Shown here: piece by piece, positions 17,882 through 26,576 of the stretch | Layout: the number at the start of each line of letters is the position of its first letter | Numbering within the stretch: position 1 is the first letter of the stretch | Origin: Labrenzia sp. PHM005 | GTDB taxonomy: Bacteria > Pseudomonadota > Alphaproteobacteria > Rhizobiales > Stappiaceae | Length of the DNA: 64,000 bases | Reading direction: 5' to 3' | NCBI RefSeq assembly: GCF_006517275.1 | Contig: NZ_CP041191.1 | Coordinates: 1-64,000, forward strand | The notes under the pieces: model-generated | The model's input: only the letters and a program-made list of their open reading frames with translations | Databases searched by the model: none | What the model was told of the DNA's origin: nothing | Program-made: the position numbers and the translations under genes

Positions 17882-20047
17882 TTACCGCAGCACCCGACCG
17901 AGCTGGTGCTTAAATCCGCGCGTTTGATCATTCCCCAGCGCCCGTAAGCCGCCAAGTTGTTTGCGGAACTCTTCCGTAACATCATTGGCTTCCCTGAAAT
18001 CTCTGATGACATGGGGCGTAATCAATATAAGGAGCTCTGTCCGCCGTTCGGTATCGTCCTTGTGCTTAAATAGGGTACCAACTACCGGCACATCTCCTAA
18101 TATAGGCACCTGCGATTTTGTAATCTCATCCCGTTTTTGAATGAGACCGCCAAGTGCCAGACTGTCACCATCGTTGACCACAACAGTTGTGGTGACTTTC
18201 CTCTGCCGTATCGTTGGTGAGTCAATTCCAGATGTGGTCGTGCGGACCACATCACTGACTTCCTGTGTGATATCCAGAATAACCCGGCCGCTGTCGTTCA
18301 CACGGGGTGTCACGGACAAAATGATGCCGGTGTCCTTTAACTCAATCGAGTTTACAACAGCATTGTCATTGTTCGTGTTGACCGCTGATTGGGTAGCGAT
18401 CGGCACCTGATCCCCGATTTGCAGAACAGCTTTACGATTATCAAGAACCATAAGATTTGGAGAGGAAATGATATTGACGTCGGTAATGCTTGAAAGTGCA
18501 TTCAGCGCGATTTTTGACTCGCCAGCGGAGAACAGCAAAGAGAAACCAGGATTTGTCGCCCCAACCGCGCCACTAATCGCATCTGACAATTTGAATGAGT
18601 AGTTGCCCGTCTCAAAATACCATCTTAAGCCAAATTTCAATTCATCTGTCAGTGTTACTTCAGCGATTGTCGCCTCGAGAAGGACCTGATTTGGCAGGGA
18701 GTCGAGCCCCCGGATCATTGGCAGTATCGATTCATATTCCGATTGGGTGGAGTAGACCAATATGGCATTGTTTGCGCTATCCGCGACAACTCGAATGCCT
18801 CCGGTGGTGAACGCTGTATTGCTGCTTTTCGAGTCAATGTCCGGCACACCCCGGTTTTCCGACGCCGCCGAAAAGGTCGCATCAAAACGATCATTTTGTT
18901 CAGGCGTGGTGTTCGTTTCCTTTGGTCCCGAACCCGAGTTTGCCTCTCCGCCCAAAATGCCTTGCAGCAGTTCCGCCAGCTCTTCAGCTTCCCGGTTCTG
19001 CACCGAATACACAAATAGCTTTTGACTTGCACCAGCTGCGGCTCTGTCCAGCCGCTGGATCCATAACCGGGCTTCTTTTAGATAGTGCGGCCTTGAAGAA
19101 ATCGCGAGAATTGACCCCAGACGGTTGTTTGGAACAAACTTCACCACTCCATCCAGAGCTCCGCCTTCTTCTGATGCAAATACAGTTTGCAGTTCTTTCG
19201 CGATATCCTCGGGCTCAGCATTCTTGACTGGAATGAGTGCAAAGGATTGCCCTCGCATTACGTCGACGTCGAACAAATTGATGGCATCGATTGCTGCCGC
19301 GATTTCTCGCGGCGCGCCTGCAAGGAATATCAAGTTTTGCCGTTTGTTTATGTGTAGGATCTTGTCCGCCCCTATCAGAGGCTTCAAGAGTTCGGAAATC
19401 TCATTGGCTGCAACATAATCCAGCGGCACAATTTTTATGCTTCGGCCGATCTCGTTTCCGATACCACTCCATTTGGATTGGATTTCTGGCGAAACTGCAT
19501 CAAGGCTGCCTATTGGTTCGATATAAACAACATCTCCCCGCTCAACCAATGCAGCACCACTAAAGGCCAGGATCGTGTTGAACGCGTCCAGGAGCCCCCT
19601 GAGTGGAAGAGCGTTTGTTGTCTGAAGTGTTACAGTGCCTTCAACTTCCGGAGCGATCACATAATTTTTTTCAAGGATATCGCCGATAATCGCTTTTGCA
19701 GCAGCGTCAATCGAGGCATCCCGAAGATTCAAATTTACGCGGTCATCTGAGTCAAAAGAGACATTTTTGTTTTGACGAAGTGTGCCTGAACTGCTGACGA
19801 CCTGATAGCCAGGAGTTTGCAGGTTCTTGCCAGATCGCGCCTTTTTGTCGGTGGTCAAGAAGCTCTGATTAAATCCACTTAACGATACACCGCCCTTGCC
19901 TGTACTGCCCAGGTCAAACTCGGAATCAGCACTCGTTGCCATACATGCAGATAGAATTGAGACAGCGAACAGAGGAGCGAGTTTGCGCAGCCGTTTCCAG
20001 CATATAGAATGCGTAATTTTGGAAATGAAATTGGAAATGATACTCAT
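17882..20047 (-). CDS. gspD: T2SS outer-membrane secretin GspD, lipoprotein type
   Basis: A 721-aa secretin. The N-terminus has a signal peptide with a lipobox (SILSAC; Cys near residue 35), so it should be lipidated and reach the outer membrane without a separate pilotin, as in Xanthomonas XpsD. N0-N3 domains follow (LNLRDASIDAAAKAIIGDIL, then repeated ring-building motifs with PLDYVAANEISELLKPL). The secretin beta-barrel has the signature VPILGDVPVVGTLFKHKDD and ends in LLILITPHVIRD. It lies upstream of the toxin operon on the same strand, 214 bp away and about 11.5 kb from gspK, so the gsp locus is split by the toxin block. Confidence 0.97.
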   Translation of the reverse strand: MSIISNFISKITHSICWKRLRKLAPLFAVSILSACMATSADSEFDLGSTGKGGVSLSGFNQSFLTTDKKARSGKNLQTPGYQVVSSSGTLRQNKNVSFDSDDRVNLNLRDASIDAAAKAIIGDILEKNYVIAPEVEGTVTLQTTNALPLRGLLDAFNTILAFSGAALVERGDVVYIEPIGSLDAVSPEIQSKWSGIGNEIGRSIKIVPLDYVAANEISELLKPLIGADKILHINKRQNLIFLAGAPREIAAAIDAINLFDVDVMRGQSFALIPVKNAEPEDIAKELQTVFASEEGGALDGVVKFVPNNRLGSILAISSRPHYLKEARLWIQRLDRAAAGASQKLFVYSVQNREAEELAELLQGILGGEANSGSGPKETNTTPEQNDRFDATFSAASENRGVPDIDSKSSNTAFTTGGIRVVADSANNAILVYSTQSEYESILPMIRGLDSLPNQVLLEATIAEVTLTDELKFGLRWYFETGNYSFKLSDAISGAVGATNPGFSLLFSAGESKIALNALSSITDVNIISSPNLMVLDNRKAVLQIGDQVPIATQSAVNTNNDNAVVNSIELKDTGIILSVTPRVNDSGRVILDITQEVSDVVRTTTSGIDSPTIRQRKVTTTVVVNDGDSLALGGLIQKRDEITKSQVPILGDVPVVGTLFKHKDDTERRTELLILITPHVIRDFREANDVTEEFRKQLGGLRALGNDQTRGFKHQLGRVLR

Positions 20048-20986
20048 TCAATCTATACGCGACCCGAGACACCGAGGTGCTATCTAAAGTCCATAGTTAT
20101 ATTTATCAATGATATTATTTTCATGGACTCTCGTGCATCTTCTACGCGTTGCTGGATTGCAACTGGCCTCGGCGCCCGCCATCACCATTGGCTCTAAACA
20201 TTGCACGGCACCTGTTGAGGCTCATTGCGCATCCGCTTCAGTTTCGAATACTCAGGCGCAGTTGCAGGAAAGCGGGCTCCCAGCTTAACTCCAAAACAAC
20301 AATGGGTAGATGCGTCTTGTCCGTGAGGTGTTGCCTCTGCTGGGCCTTTGGCACAGGCACGAGAGACGCAAACGCTCAGGCCGCCCTATGGCTTTGTAAC
20401 GATAACGCGCGGCGTTTCCGGCGCGGGTCCTTTCGGGACCTTTTTCGGCTACGGGGTTATTCGCGACCGCGGGACTCAAAGACACGCGGTGTTTTTGAAA
20501 CCGTTTCATTTTCATGTTTATTATCATGTTTCGCTGAGGCGACACATGAGCAGATGACAACCCATTACGAGCACTGACAGCTACAGCGCCATTACATGCT
20601 TTTGAATTTGCCAGTCAAAGACGGCTTAAGACAGCTCTGACGGGCAGTTTTCTTTTCTGATGTAACGCGCAAGAACACTTGGCATTTAGGGGACGTCCGG
20701 GATTAAGTGGGATTATGCGGTATTGGACGGTTTCCTGCCGTTTCCTGTGGAACAACCTGAAACCAGGCGTGCAACTTCATTTGGCAAAACATCACGGAAA
20801 TGTCGGCTGGCATTTTATGCCATCTAAAAAACTCGTTTGAATTCAATGGCCGCAGAAGTCCGAGGCGGAAACTAGAAGCAAAACCTCACTACCGGTTCCC
20901 AACTTGCAATAATTCGCAGAATTCTGCCGATCAAGTGGGATGTGGTTGCCCCCTCCCCTGATCGAGGTTGAAACTACAGAAACATC
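20048..20986. other. Long intergenic stretch between gspD and the accessory island
   Basis: No convincing gene. Short open frames on both strands have no recognisable family or ribosome site. One plus-strand frame at 20348-20557 (starting at a TTG) is glycine/histidine-rich and partly protein-like (GAGPFGTFFGYGVIRD), but I would not call it. The stretch holds one hairpin followed by a T run (20426-20445) and one degenerate half-site (20713-20723) similar to the XerC-side core of the four dif-like sites further right. Confidence 0.5.
20426..20445 (+). terminator. Short hairpin with T5 tail
   Basis: GGTCC, loop TTTCG, GGACC, then TTTTT: a perfect 5-bp stem with a pentaloop and U-run on the plus strand. 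It could end a plus-strand transcript from the gspD 5' flank, possibly a small RNA. The stem is short, so confidence is modest. Confidence 0.35.
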
Positions 20987-21014
20987 AAATTCCATATGAC
21001 ATATTATGCGAATC
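20987..21014 (-). repeat. dif-like XerC/XerD site A
   Basis: Read on the minus strand: XerC-side arm GATTCGCATAA, 6-bp centre TATGTC, XerD-side arm ATATGGAATTT. The arm with CGCATAA is the hallmark of the XerC half of bacterial dif sites. It marks the left edge of the cassette carrying the 3D-domain gene. Confidence 0.55.
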
Positions 21015-21065
21015 CACCGGCTACACCGCACTCCTACAATCTTCAATACAGTCAGATGAAAGGTA

Positions 21066-21231
21066 GATGTACTAGCAGGATCGACCCTCTCCCCATAGAT
21101 TGATCCACACTGGAGATTGTGAATTTCTTGAATTCGATCCTGCCGCCGGACCCAGTCTTGCAGTAATGCGTAGGCGAGAAACGCAACAGACAAACTCGAG
21201 TTTTGTGGTCAGTATCCGGACACGTTCATCC
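21066..21231. repeat. Imperfect intergenic repeat R1
   Basis: This noncoding stretch can be aligned, with gaps and many substitutions, to 22216-22385. Shared pieces are ATCCAC, CCGCC(C/G)GA, GAAACG/GAAACGCAACAGA and AAACTACTCG-like segments. The pair flanks the 3D-domain gene on both sides and lies just inside dif-like sites A and B. Confidence 0.35.
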
Positions 21232-21310
21232 GTTTGAGTTAGCGTTGTTCTGCTCTAGGCCTCTAAGGTGGGAGCGCCTAGTCCAATGGGGTTGAACCCT
21301 GCGTTTGTAT

Positions 21311-22093
21311 TCAGTCGGCATCAAATGGCTTGTAGTGCCGATTTCCTTCCAAAAAGTCCTCAAAGCGGAAGTTTCTCGCTGCTTCCCCATCTTCGCGTTT
21401 GCTGGCTTCCTCGCGCACACTTTTTTCAACGCTCTTCATAATGTCTTTGTTGCGCTCAGGCAGGTGCGGGGACCAAATCAATCGATACTCTGCACCATCC
21501 AACTCGCGGTCAATCTTTAGGGCGTTTCCATCCAAGCAGACAGCATCATTATTGAAGGAGTTGCAATCGCCCCAAAAAAAATCAAATCGCCCGGTGCGGT
21601 TAAAATGCCTAGGTGAGCCAGTATCGTTTACAAAGGCGTAGCCATCGTGAATCATTGCCGATTTGCCCGAACCACACTCAACTCCAACAAGCTCCTCAAA
21701 AAACAGAAGTTCGCCCCGCCGATGGTGTTTTGTTGAAGCAGCTAAGCTCCGACAGGGGTGAGTGCAATTCGTATCAATACCATACCCTTTACCGTGCTTA
21801 CACACTGCTTCCGACACTAGTTTTGAGTGCCTTTTTGCATATTCAACGAAAACACTTCCATTTGGCGCATCTTCACCAGTATAATTATATATGTATTTCT
21901 CTCCCCCCGAAATGTACTTGCATACACCCTCAATAGAATGACAATTTCTTTTGTTCGGCGGATCATTCTCTAGTAATGGAACGTAATAATGTGTAACTTT
22001 ATTAGTTCTCTGAGTATCTGAGTTATCCTGCGCGATCACCGCTCCACCGGATATGGTTAAAATGATCAGACTTTTGAGCACATTTAAAAACAT
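21311..22093 (-). CDS. Exported protein with a 3D (MltA-like) barrel segment
   Basis: A 260-aa protein with an N-terminal signal peptide (MFLNVLKSLIILTISGGAVI then AQ). Around residues 155-190 it reads YAFVNDTGSP, then GRFDFFWGDC. This aspartate-spaced pattern is like the 3D domain of MltA-type lytic transglycosylases and related cell-wall proteins. Several cysteines earlier in the protein may form disulfides in the periplasm. ATG at 22093 is chosen because GAAGGA lies 7 nt upstream. It is alone in its cassette, between dif-like sites A and B. A cell-wall role is plausible but unproven; the C-terminal 60 residues are charged and helical. Confidence 0.7.
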   Translation of the reverse strand: MFLNVLKSLIILTISGGAVIAQDNSDTQRTNKVTHYYVPLLENDPPNKRNCHSIEGVCKYISGGEKYIYNYTGEDAPNGSVFVEYAKRHSKLVSEAVCKHGKGYGIDTNCTHPCRSLAASTKHHRRGELLFFEELVGVECGSGKSAMIHDGYAFVNDTGSPRHFNRTGRFDFFWGDCNSFNNDAVCLDGNALKIDRELDGAEYRLIWSPHLPERNKDIMKSVEKSVREEASKREDGEAARNFRFEDFLEGNRHYKPFDAD

Positions 22094-22215
22094 TCTGGGT
22101 TCCTTCGACAAAGATACGCTAGGAAAAATATCCTATTCAGTCAATCAGTAGCCGTAGTTCAACGCTAACACCTAACTTCCCCAATCAAGACTGTCACCGA
22201 TCACAACAATTAGAA

Positions 22216-22385
22216 ATTGCAGATAGCTAGCACCTCCACCCTCTAATCAATCCACTCTACATTACTGAAACCATTGAAATTGAACCTACCGCCCGATCCA
22301 CACCTTCTGTTTTACGTTGGAAGCAAACGAAACAGATAAACTACTCGGGATCTGTGCTTAGTATTCTGCCTAGACTGTACGTGTG
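22216..22385. repeat. Imperfect intergenic repeat R2
   Basis: Partner of 21066-21231 in direct orientation. The 335-bp gap it sits in (22094-22428) shows no gene. The two could be relics of an earlier duplication of the cassette edge. Confidence 0.35.
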
Positions 22386-22428
22386 GCACGTTTTCTTTCC
22401 GCGATAGGCCTCACCGGAACGGGTTCCT

Positions 22429-22456
22429 AGTTACTTAACTCCACGTTATGCGAATT
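22429..22456 (-). repeat. dif-like XerC/XerD site B
   Basis: Minus strand: AATTCGCATAA, centre CGTGGA, second arm GTTAAGTAACT. It shares the 10-bp core ATTCGCATAA with sites A, C and D, but its second arm differs from theirs. It lies between the 3D-domain gene and the long helical gene. Confidence 0.5.
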
Positions 22457-22564
22457 TGATCGCCCAAACCCTGTTTAACAGTGATATGAATCATTTCTAG
22501 AACACAACAAAGTGCGGCACCTTATACAAGTCGATGAATTGAATATTACTTCCACTGCATAATA

Positions 22565-24319
22565 CTAGTACCCTTTCACCTTGAGCTCAGCAACATCACG
22601 CTCACCTTTAAGTATTTCAATTTCTATTTCAATAGCTCTAATAATACTTTGCTCATCACCAGCCAACAAAGCTTCATGATAGCGTTCCTGTGCATCTTTT
22701 AGTTTCAACTCTACAACACTCAAAGCATATTTTGCTTCCTGGGAATCGATTCTTGTTTCGATGCTGACGGCACTACCTAAAGCGGTCACCGCATCTTCGA
22801 TAACGCTTTCCCCTTCCTTTGCGAGGAATTCTCTTATTAGCTCTTCGAATAGGGAGAGTTCTTTGTATTCTGTAATCGCGCCTACCAGCAGATACGGCTG
22901 AACGTGATTTACCTTTAATTTTAGATTGTTGCCTGTTTCTTTTTGGACTTCTACCATTGAGCTTCTAACTTCCTTAACTACTTTTTTTAGCTTAACGGCT
23001 TCGTCTTTAGCAGTTTTTATTCTAACACGCTGAGCGCCCAACTTGTTTTCATTATTTTGCAATTTGACAATATCTTGCAAATTCTTTTGATGTCTAAGAG
23101 ATGATTTAATAAGTTCGTTCGCTCCGCCCTCGTCTCCTGTTTTTTTAATTTGGTCGGAGTAATAAGTTACCAGCGCTGCGCTAACTTCGGATGCTGCTCT
23201 GAGGTTTTGAATATTATCCGCATCAGCGGGCGCGGCATTTGGAAGTTCCATTTGCGAAATGCGATCTAACAAGGCTTCAACCACCTTAAGATAAAGGTAG
23301 TTGTGCGCGTGCTCTATTTCATTGCCACGAAATTCTGCATAGGCCGCTCTGACGCTAGGCTGGTTTTTCTGAGCCAAAACAAAATCTTCATATTTATCCA
23401 GAAATTCGGTTATCTGCTTCCATGTAGATTTACGGGAAGCGATTTTCTTGATAGCCGCCTCACTTGGAATAGGGATAGGTGACCAGAAAATATTCCTGTC
23501 CATTGGAGCGTATTTGTCCGCACTGATCGGCGTAGACGACGGATTTTGATAGTTACCCATATCCTTCTCATTAAACAGGATACCTCCTATAGAAGTATTA
23601 TTTTGAGAAGGGTCGGTGAGTTCAAAAGAGATCGACAGTGCGTCGGTAGGATTATTTTTACCCGCCTGTAAGCTTTCAAAATAGGCGACGGTTTTTGGCA
23701 CCATACGATATGCACTACCATCACTTGATCGTTCAGCAACGAACTCAGCATAGAAATTCGGTCTTTGCTGAAAACCCATTTCTTGCAAAATCTTCTGTCC
23801 GGCTGGAGTAGCCCAGTAAGTGTTAGCATCGGCCTTGATAGGGGGAGGCCCTACTTTAGCGCGAACCACTGTTAGACAAGAGCTTAGTAGTGGAGAAAAA
23901 TACTCACCGGTTTCATGAACTACATAAAACCCATCTGTAGCGAGCGTAAATTGCTCGGAGAATATTTCTTGTCCATCTTCTGTTTCTTTACTTTCTAAGT
24001 ATTTTCCTAAGAAAAACTTCCCGCCAAATTTTGCAAATCTAAAAAGCTGTGACACTCCATACGCGATGATTGCAGTTCCTACAGATTCTGCAACTAGAGT
24101 ATTGTTTCCTGTTTTACTGATGGCTGGATCAAGTTTGCCTGGCGTCAGATCCGGAAGTGTTGCTTTTGTTGCTTTTGTATTGACGGTGGATTTTAACTTG
24201 GAAATTGGGCACTCATCATAAATACGTGCGCGGTACTCTGTGGAATTGCCGTTCTCCGCTGCGAAGGAAGCGGAAGTTGAAATGGTGAGCGCGACAGCTA
24301 ATAAATTTCCGAACTTCAT
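22565..24319 (-). CDS. Exported helical protein of unknown function
   Basis: A 584-aa protein I do not recognise. It starts with a signal peptide (MKFGNLLAVALTISTSASFA then AE), supported by GAGG five nt before ATG 24319. Residues of the first third include a possible membrane-associated helix (SVGTAIIAYGVSQLFRFAKF). From about residue 280 onward it is almost wholly helical, with long charged stretches (VKLKKVVKEVRSSMVEVQKE, VVELKLKDAQERYHEALLAG) typical of coiled coils. It is the only gene between dif-like sites B and C and is AT-richer than the T2SS block. Confidence 0.7.
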   Translation of the reverse strand: MKFGNLLAVALTISTSASFAAENGNSTEYRARIYDECPISKLKSTVNTKATKATLPDLTPGKLDPAISKTGNNTLVAESVGTAIIAYGVSQLFRFAKFGGKFFLGKYLESKETEDGQEIFSEQFTLATDGFYVVHETGEYFSPLLSSCLTVVRAKVGPPPIKADANTYWATPAGQKILQEMGFQQRPNFYAEFVAERSSDGSAYRMVPKTVAYFESLQAGKNNPTDALSISFELTDPSQNNTSIGGILFNEKDMGNYQNPSSTPISADKYAPMDRNIFWSPIPIPSEAAIKKIASRKSTWKQITEFLDKYEDFVLAQKNQPSVRAAYAEFRGNEIEHAHNYLYLKVVEALLDRISQMELPNAAPADADNIQNLRAASEVSAALVTYYSDQIKKTGDEGGANELIKSSLRHQKNLQDIVKLQNNENKLGAQRVRIKTAKDEAVKLKKVVKEVRSSMVEVQKETGNNLKLKVNHVQPYLLVGAITEYKELSLFEELIREFLAKEGESVIEDAVTALGSAVSIETRIDSQEAKYALSVVELKLKDAQERYHEALLAGDEQSIIRAIEIEIEILKGERDVAELKVKGY

Positions 24320-24468
24320 ATCTGCCTCTTCAATGCGTAAATTAGAATTCGCCAAACTTTGCAACTTAAAGCTTATTTCTGAGATCGATACCTGTCAAAA
24401 ATTTTATGTAGCCAACTACTCACCAGTGTTGGGCACTGATCGATAGAAAAATAAACCGCTAACCAGAA

Positions 24469-24496
24469 CCACTCCATATTCTACATTATGCGAATC
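24469..24496 (-). repeat. dif-like XerC/XerD site C
   Basis: Minus strand: GATTCGCATAA, centre TGTAGA, second arm ATATGGAGTGG. Same orientation as A, B and D. It lies between two divergently oriented genes, so it cannot be an ordinary shared 3'-end element. Confidence 0.55.
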
Positions 24497-24613
24497 TCTA
24501 AGCCCTTATACCCTCCGGATAATTCACTAGCATTTTTTTGAAACTTCATATCTAAATGGTACGCCTAACAATTGACAACGTTACGTCATTTCCGATGGAT
24601 GGAGGATTCTTCA

Positions 24614-25585
24614 ATGAGGTTTCTTGTTTTTCTTGCAGTATTTATTGCACACGCCACCACGGTTTACGCTGCAGAGCACAAGTGTGATTTTAAACACTTC
24701 AAGGACAATGTGAGGTTTGGACAGTCCATCGAAATGGACATGGCAATTCTAAGTATTATCGATCAATCCAATTGGGAGCGAGGTGGAAAGCAAATAGCCG
24801 CTGGAGGTGGCTACGGTGGGATCAGTGGGAATGCTAGTTATGAAGAATTTCACGAAACTCGAAAAGAACTCTACAAGAAATTCAAGTATGAAGATAAAAG
24901 CCGATATACAACCAGCTATTTGGCAGATTCTTTGTCTGATAATGGCCTGGAAGCCTATTTAGCTTGCCTAGAGGGAACTCGGCACGGCTTATCTGTAGAA
25001 GTAGTAAAAGTAACCGACACGCGAGTGCGTATATCGGTGGCCTGGAATCCAAGTCCAAGTCAGCCAGAAGCCATCGATATCACGATTGGAAAACTGATAG
25101 GCGCCGAAAAACCTGACGACCCAGTCACAACGTTAAAGCGTGGCATTCGGAAGTTTCTAGATTTTGATCGCAAACCTAACTCAGAATTTAGTGTGACAAT
25201 TGATAGCCCAATAGTGAGTTCTGAAGCCAGGGATATTCCAAAGCCCCTAAAATTGCCCGAGGGTACAATACTGCTGAATTCAAAATTTTGGCTTGCTGCG
25301 CCGGAATATGAGTCTTCAAATGACCAACGGGTTAACCGCACCTGGCTGGCGGAAATTCCCAAAAACAAAGAAACTAAAGAACAAATAGCAACATTTACCT
25401 TTGGCGGCCCTCAATCAGTCATGACAGACGTATTTCCAGATGGAAGCTATGAGGCCTATATTGTTTTTCACGGCAAAAGAGAGGGCGGGGGTAGAAGGAA
25501 AATTGGAGTATCAAGATTTCAGCTAGGCGGCTGTAAAGGGGAAATACCCTGCACGCATGCTGTTTCGACCAAAAGAGTTTTCTGA
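24614..25585 (+). CDS. Exported protein of unknown function
   Basis: A 323-aa protein with a clear signal peptide (MRFLVFLAVFIAHATTVYA then AEHKCDF). GGAGG at 24601-24605 lies 8 nt before ATG 24614, fixing the start. The middle has a glycine-rich turn (AAGGGYGGISG) and repeated beta-strand-like segments; pairs of cysteines at the start and end (GGCKGEIPC) suggest disulfides. No family recognised. It shares the cassette between dif-like sites C and D with the next gene, in the same direction. Confidence 0.72.
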   Translation: MRFLVFLAVFIAHATTVYAAEHKCDFKHFKDNVRFGQSIEMDMAILSIIDQSNWERGGKQIAAGGGYGGISGNASYEEFHETRKELYKKFKYEDKSRYTTSYLADSLSDNGLEAYLACLEGTRHGLSVEVVKVTDTRVRISVAWNPSPSQPEAIDITIGKLIGAEKPDDPVTTLKRGIRKFLDFDRKPNSEFSVTIDSPIVSSEARDIPKPLKLPEGTILLNSKFWLAAPEYESSNDQRVNRTWLAEIPKNKETKEQIATFTFGGPQSVMTDVFPDGSYEAYIVFHGKREGGGRRKIGVSRFQLGGCKGEIPCTHAVSTKRVF

Positions 25586-25600
25586 ATACAACTAGATACT

Positions 25601-25635
25601 AAAAAAATGTGAGGACTAGTTCGCCGGCCCTCACA
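25601..25635 (-). terminator. Hairpin terminator on the minus strand
   Basis: Perfect 7-bp inverted repeat TGTGAGG/CCTCACA (25608-25614 and 25629-25635) with a 14-nt loop. On the minus strand it is followed by seven Ts (25601-25607). It would stop transcription coming from the right, into the 3' end of the exported-protein gene. The plus strand has no T run. Confidence 0.42.
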
Positions 25636-25740
25636 TACCTAATACCTGATAAAAGCGATATTGGACTCCGGAGTGTTGCGTCGGGAATAACACCAATAAG
25701 TTCTACCAATAAAACTAAGTTTTGAGGTTTACGCATACAG

Positions 25741-26370
25741 ATGAGCGAACGAGATAGTCTAGGGAATAAGGAAGAAACTGGAAAAACCGCTTGGGATGTA
25801 GTGGCAAAAATTCCGGTTTGGTTGCTCTCCATAGCAGCGCTTGTATTTGTGGCGATAGTCGGAAACGCTATGATCTTTGCGACTCAACAGGTTGAACTTG
25901 GTTTTTTAGGAAAATGGGGTCCAACACAAGCGACACCTGAACCAGAAGCTAAAACTCCCCTACTAGCCGGAGCAGTCGTTGCATTTGATCGCAGCGAGAA
26001 GAATGGGGGAGCTTGCCCGGCAGGGTGGTCTTTGTTTGAAAGCGCTGGTGGCCGCATGATTGTCGGTGCAGGGACAAACACCAACAAAGATCAAAACGGA
26101 ATTCCCCTAACAGATTACCCTTCATTTAAAGATGACTCAACAAAGTCTATTGGAGGCGAAGAAAGAGTCACGCTTTCTGTTAGTCAGATACCGGAGCATA
26201 CTCACGCTTTCACCTTTTCAGATGGAACAAATTCACCTGAACATGTAGATAAATCACACAACGAGTTCGGTTTAAAAAATGCCACAGAGCAAACTGGGCC
26301 GGCAGGAGAAGGCCAGTCTCACAACAACATGCCTCCGTTCATCGCGTTGTATTTCTGCAAAAAGAACTGA
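25741..26370 (+). CDS. Membrane-anchored protein with phage tail-collar-like domain
   Basis: A 209-aa protein. A short charged N-terminus, one transmembrane helix (about 25-45, VWLLSIAALVFVAIVGNAMI) and a linker lead to a C-terminal domain (about 82-209) that reads like a tail-fibre collar/receptor-binding tip: AGAVVAFDRS, CPAGWSLFESAGGRMIVGAG, LSVSQIPEHTHAF, and a final NMPPFIALYFCKKN. In phages this domain ends tail fibres. Here a host-type membrane anchor replaces the fibre, so it may display the tip on the cell envelope. It lies 155 bp after the exported-protein gene and before dif-like site D. Confidence 0.75.
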   Translation: MSERDSLGNKEETGKTAWDVVAKIPVWLLSIAALVFVAIVGNAMIFATQQVELGFLGKWGPTQATPEPEAKTPLLAGAVVAFDRSEKNGGACPAGWSLFESAGGRMIVGAGTNTNKDQNGIPLTDYPSFKDDSTKSIGGEERVTLSVSQIPEHTHAFTFSDGTNSPEHVDKSHNEFGLKNATEQTGPAGEGQSHNNMPPFIALYFCKKN

Positions 26371-26449
26371 AAATTCATTCTTTGAACCATATCGCTAATA
26401 TCTGAGTTTTGACTTGCAGCTGATCATTTTTCCTCTGCAGTCAAAGATA

Positions 26450-26477
26450 CATTTCCATATTACACATTATGCGAATC
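26450..26477 (-). repeat. dif-like XerC/XerD site D
   Basis: Minus strand: GATTCGCATAA, centre TGTGTA, second arm ATATGGAAATG. This is the copy closest to a textbook dif, whose centre in many bacteria is TGTATA. It separates the collar-like gene from the SLATT-like gene. Confidence 0.58.
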
Positions 26478-26576
26478 GATGTGACGGGTCCCGACCGGCC
26501 AGGCGCTTTGTGTGTGGTTGCAACATACGAATAACGAGAAGGCTCTACCCCTATTGGCGGGAATATTATTAATCGC

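Noticed and set aside
20348..20557. Gly/His-rich 69-aa frame upstream of the island
   Set aside because: Parts look protein-like, but it has no usable ribosome site, starts at TTG and contains the hairpin terminator.
20843..21193. A 116-aa minus-strand frame
   Set aside because: It runs across dif-like site A and part of repeat R1, has no ribosome site and no recognisable domain.
20987..26477. Integron attC sites as the explanation of the repeated motif
   Set aside because: The motif lacks the paired RYYYAAC/GTTRRRY cores with a long stem, lies on both 5' and 3' sides of genes, and the genes are in mixed orientations. The CGCATAA arm with a 6-bp centre fits Xer sites better, though attC is not fully excluded.
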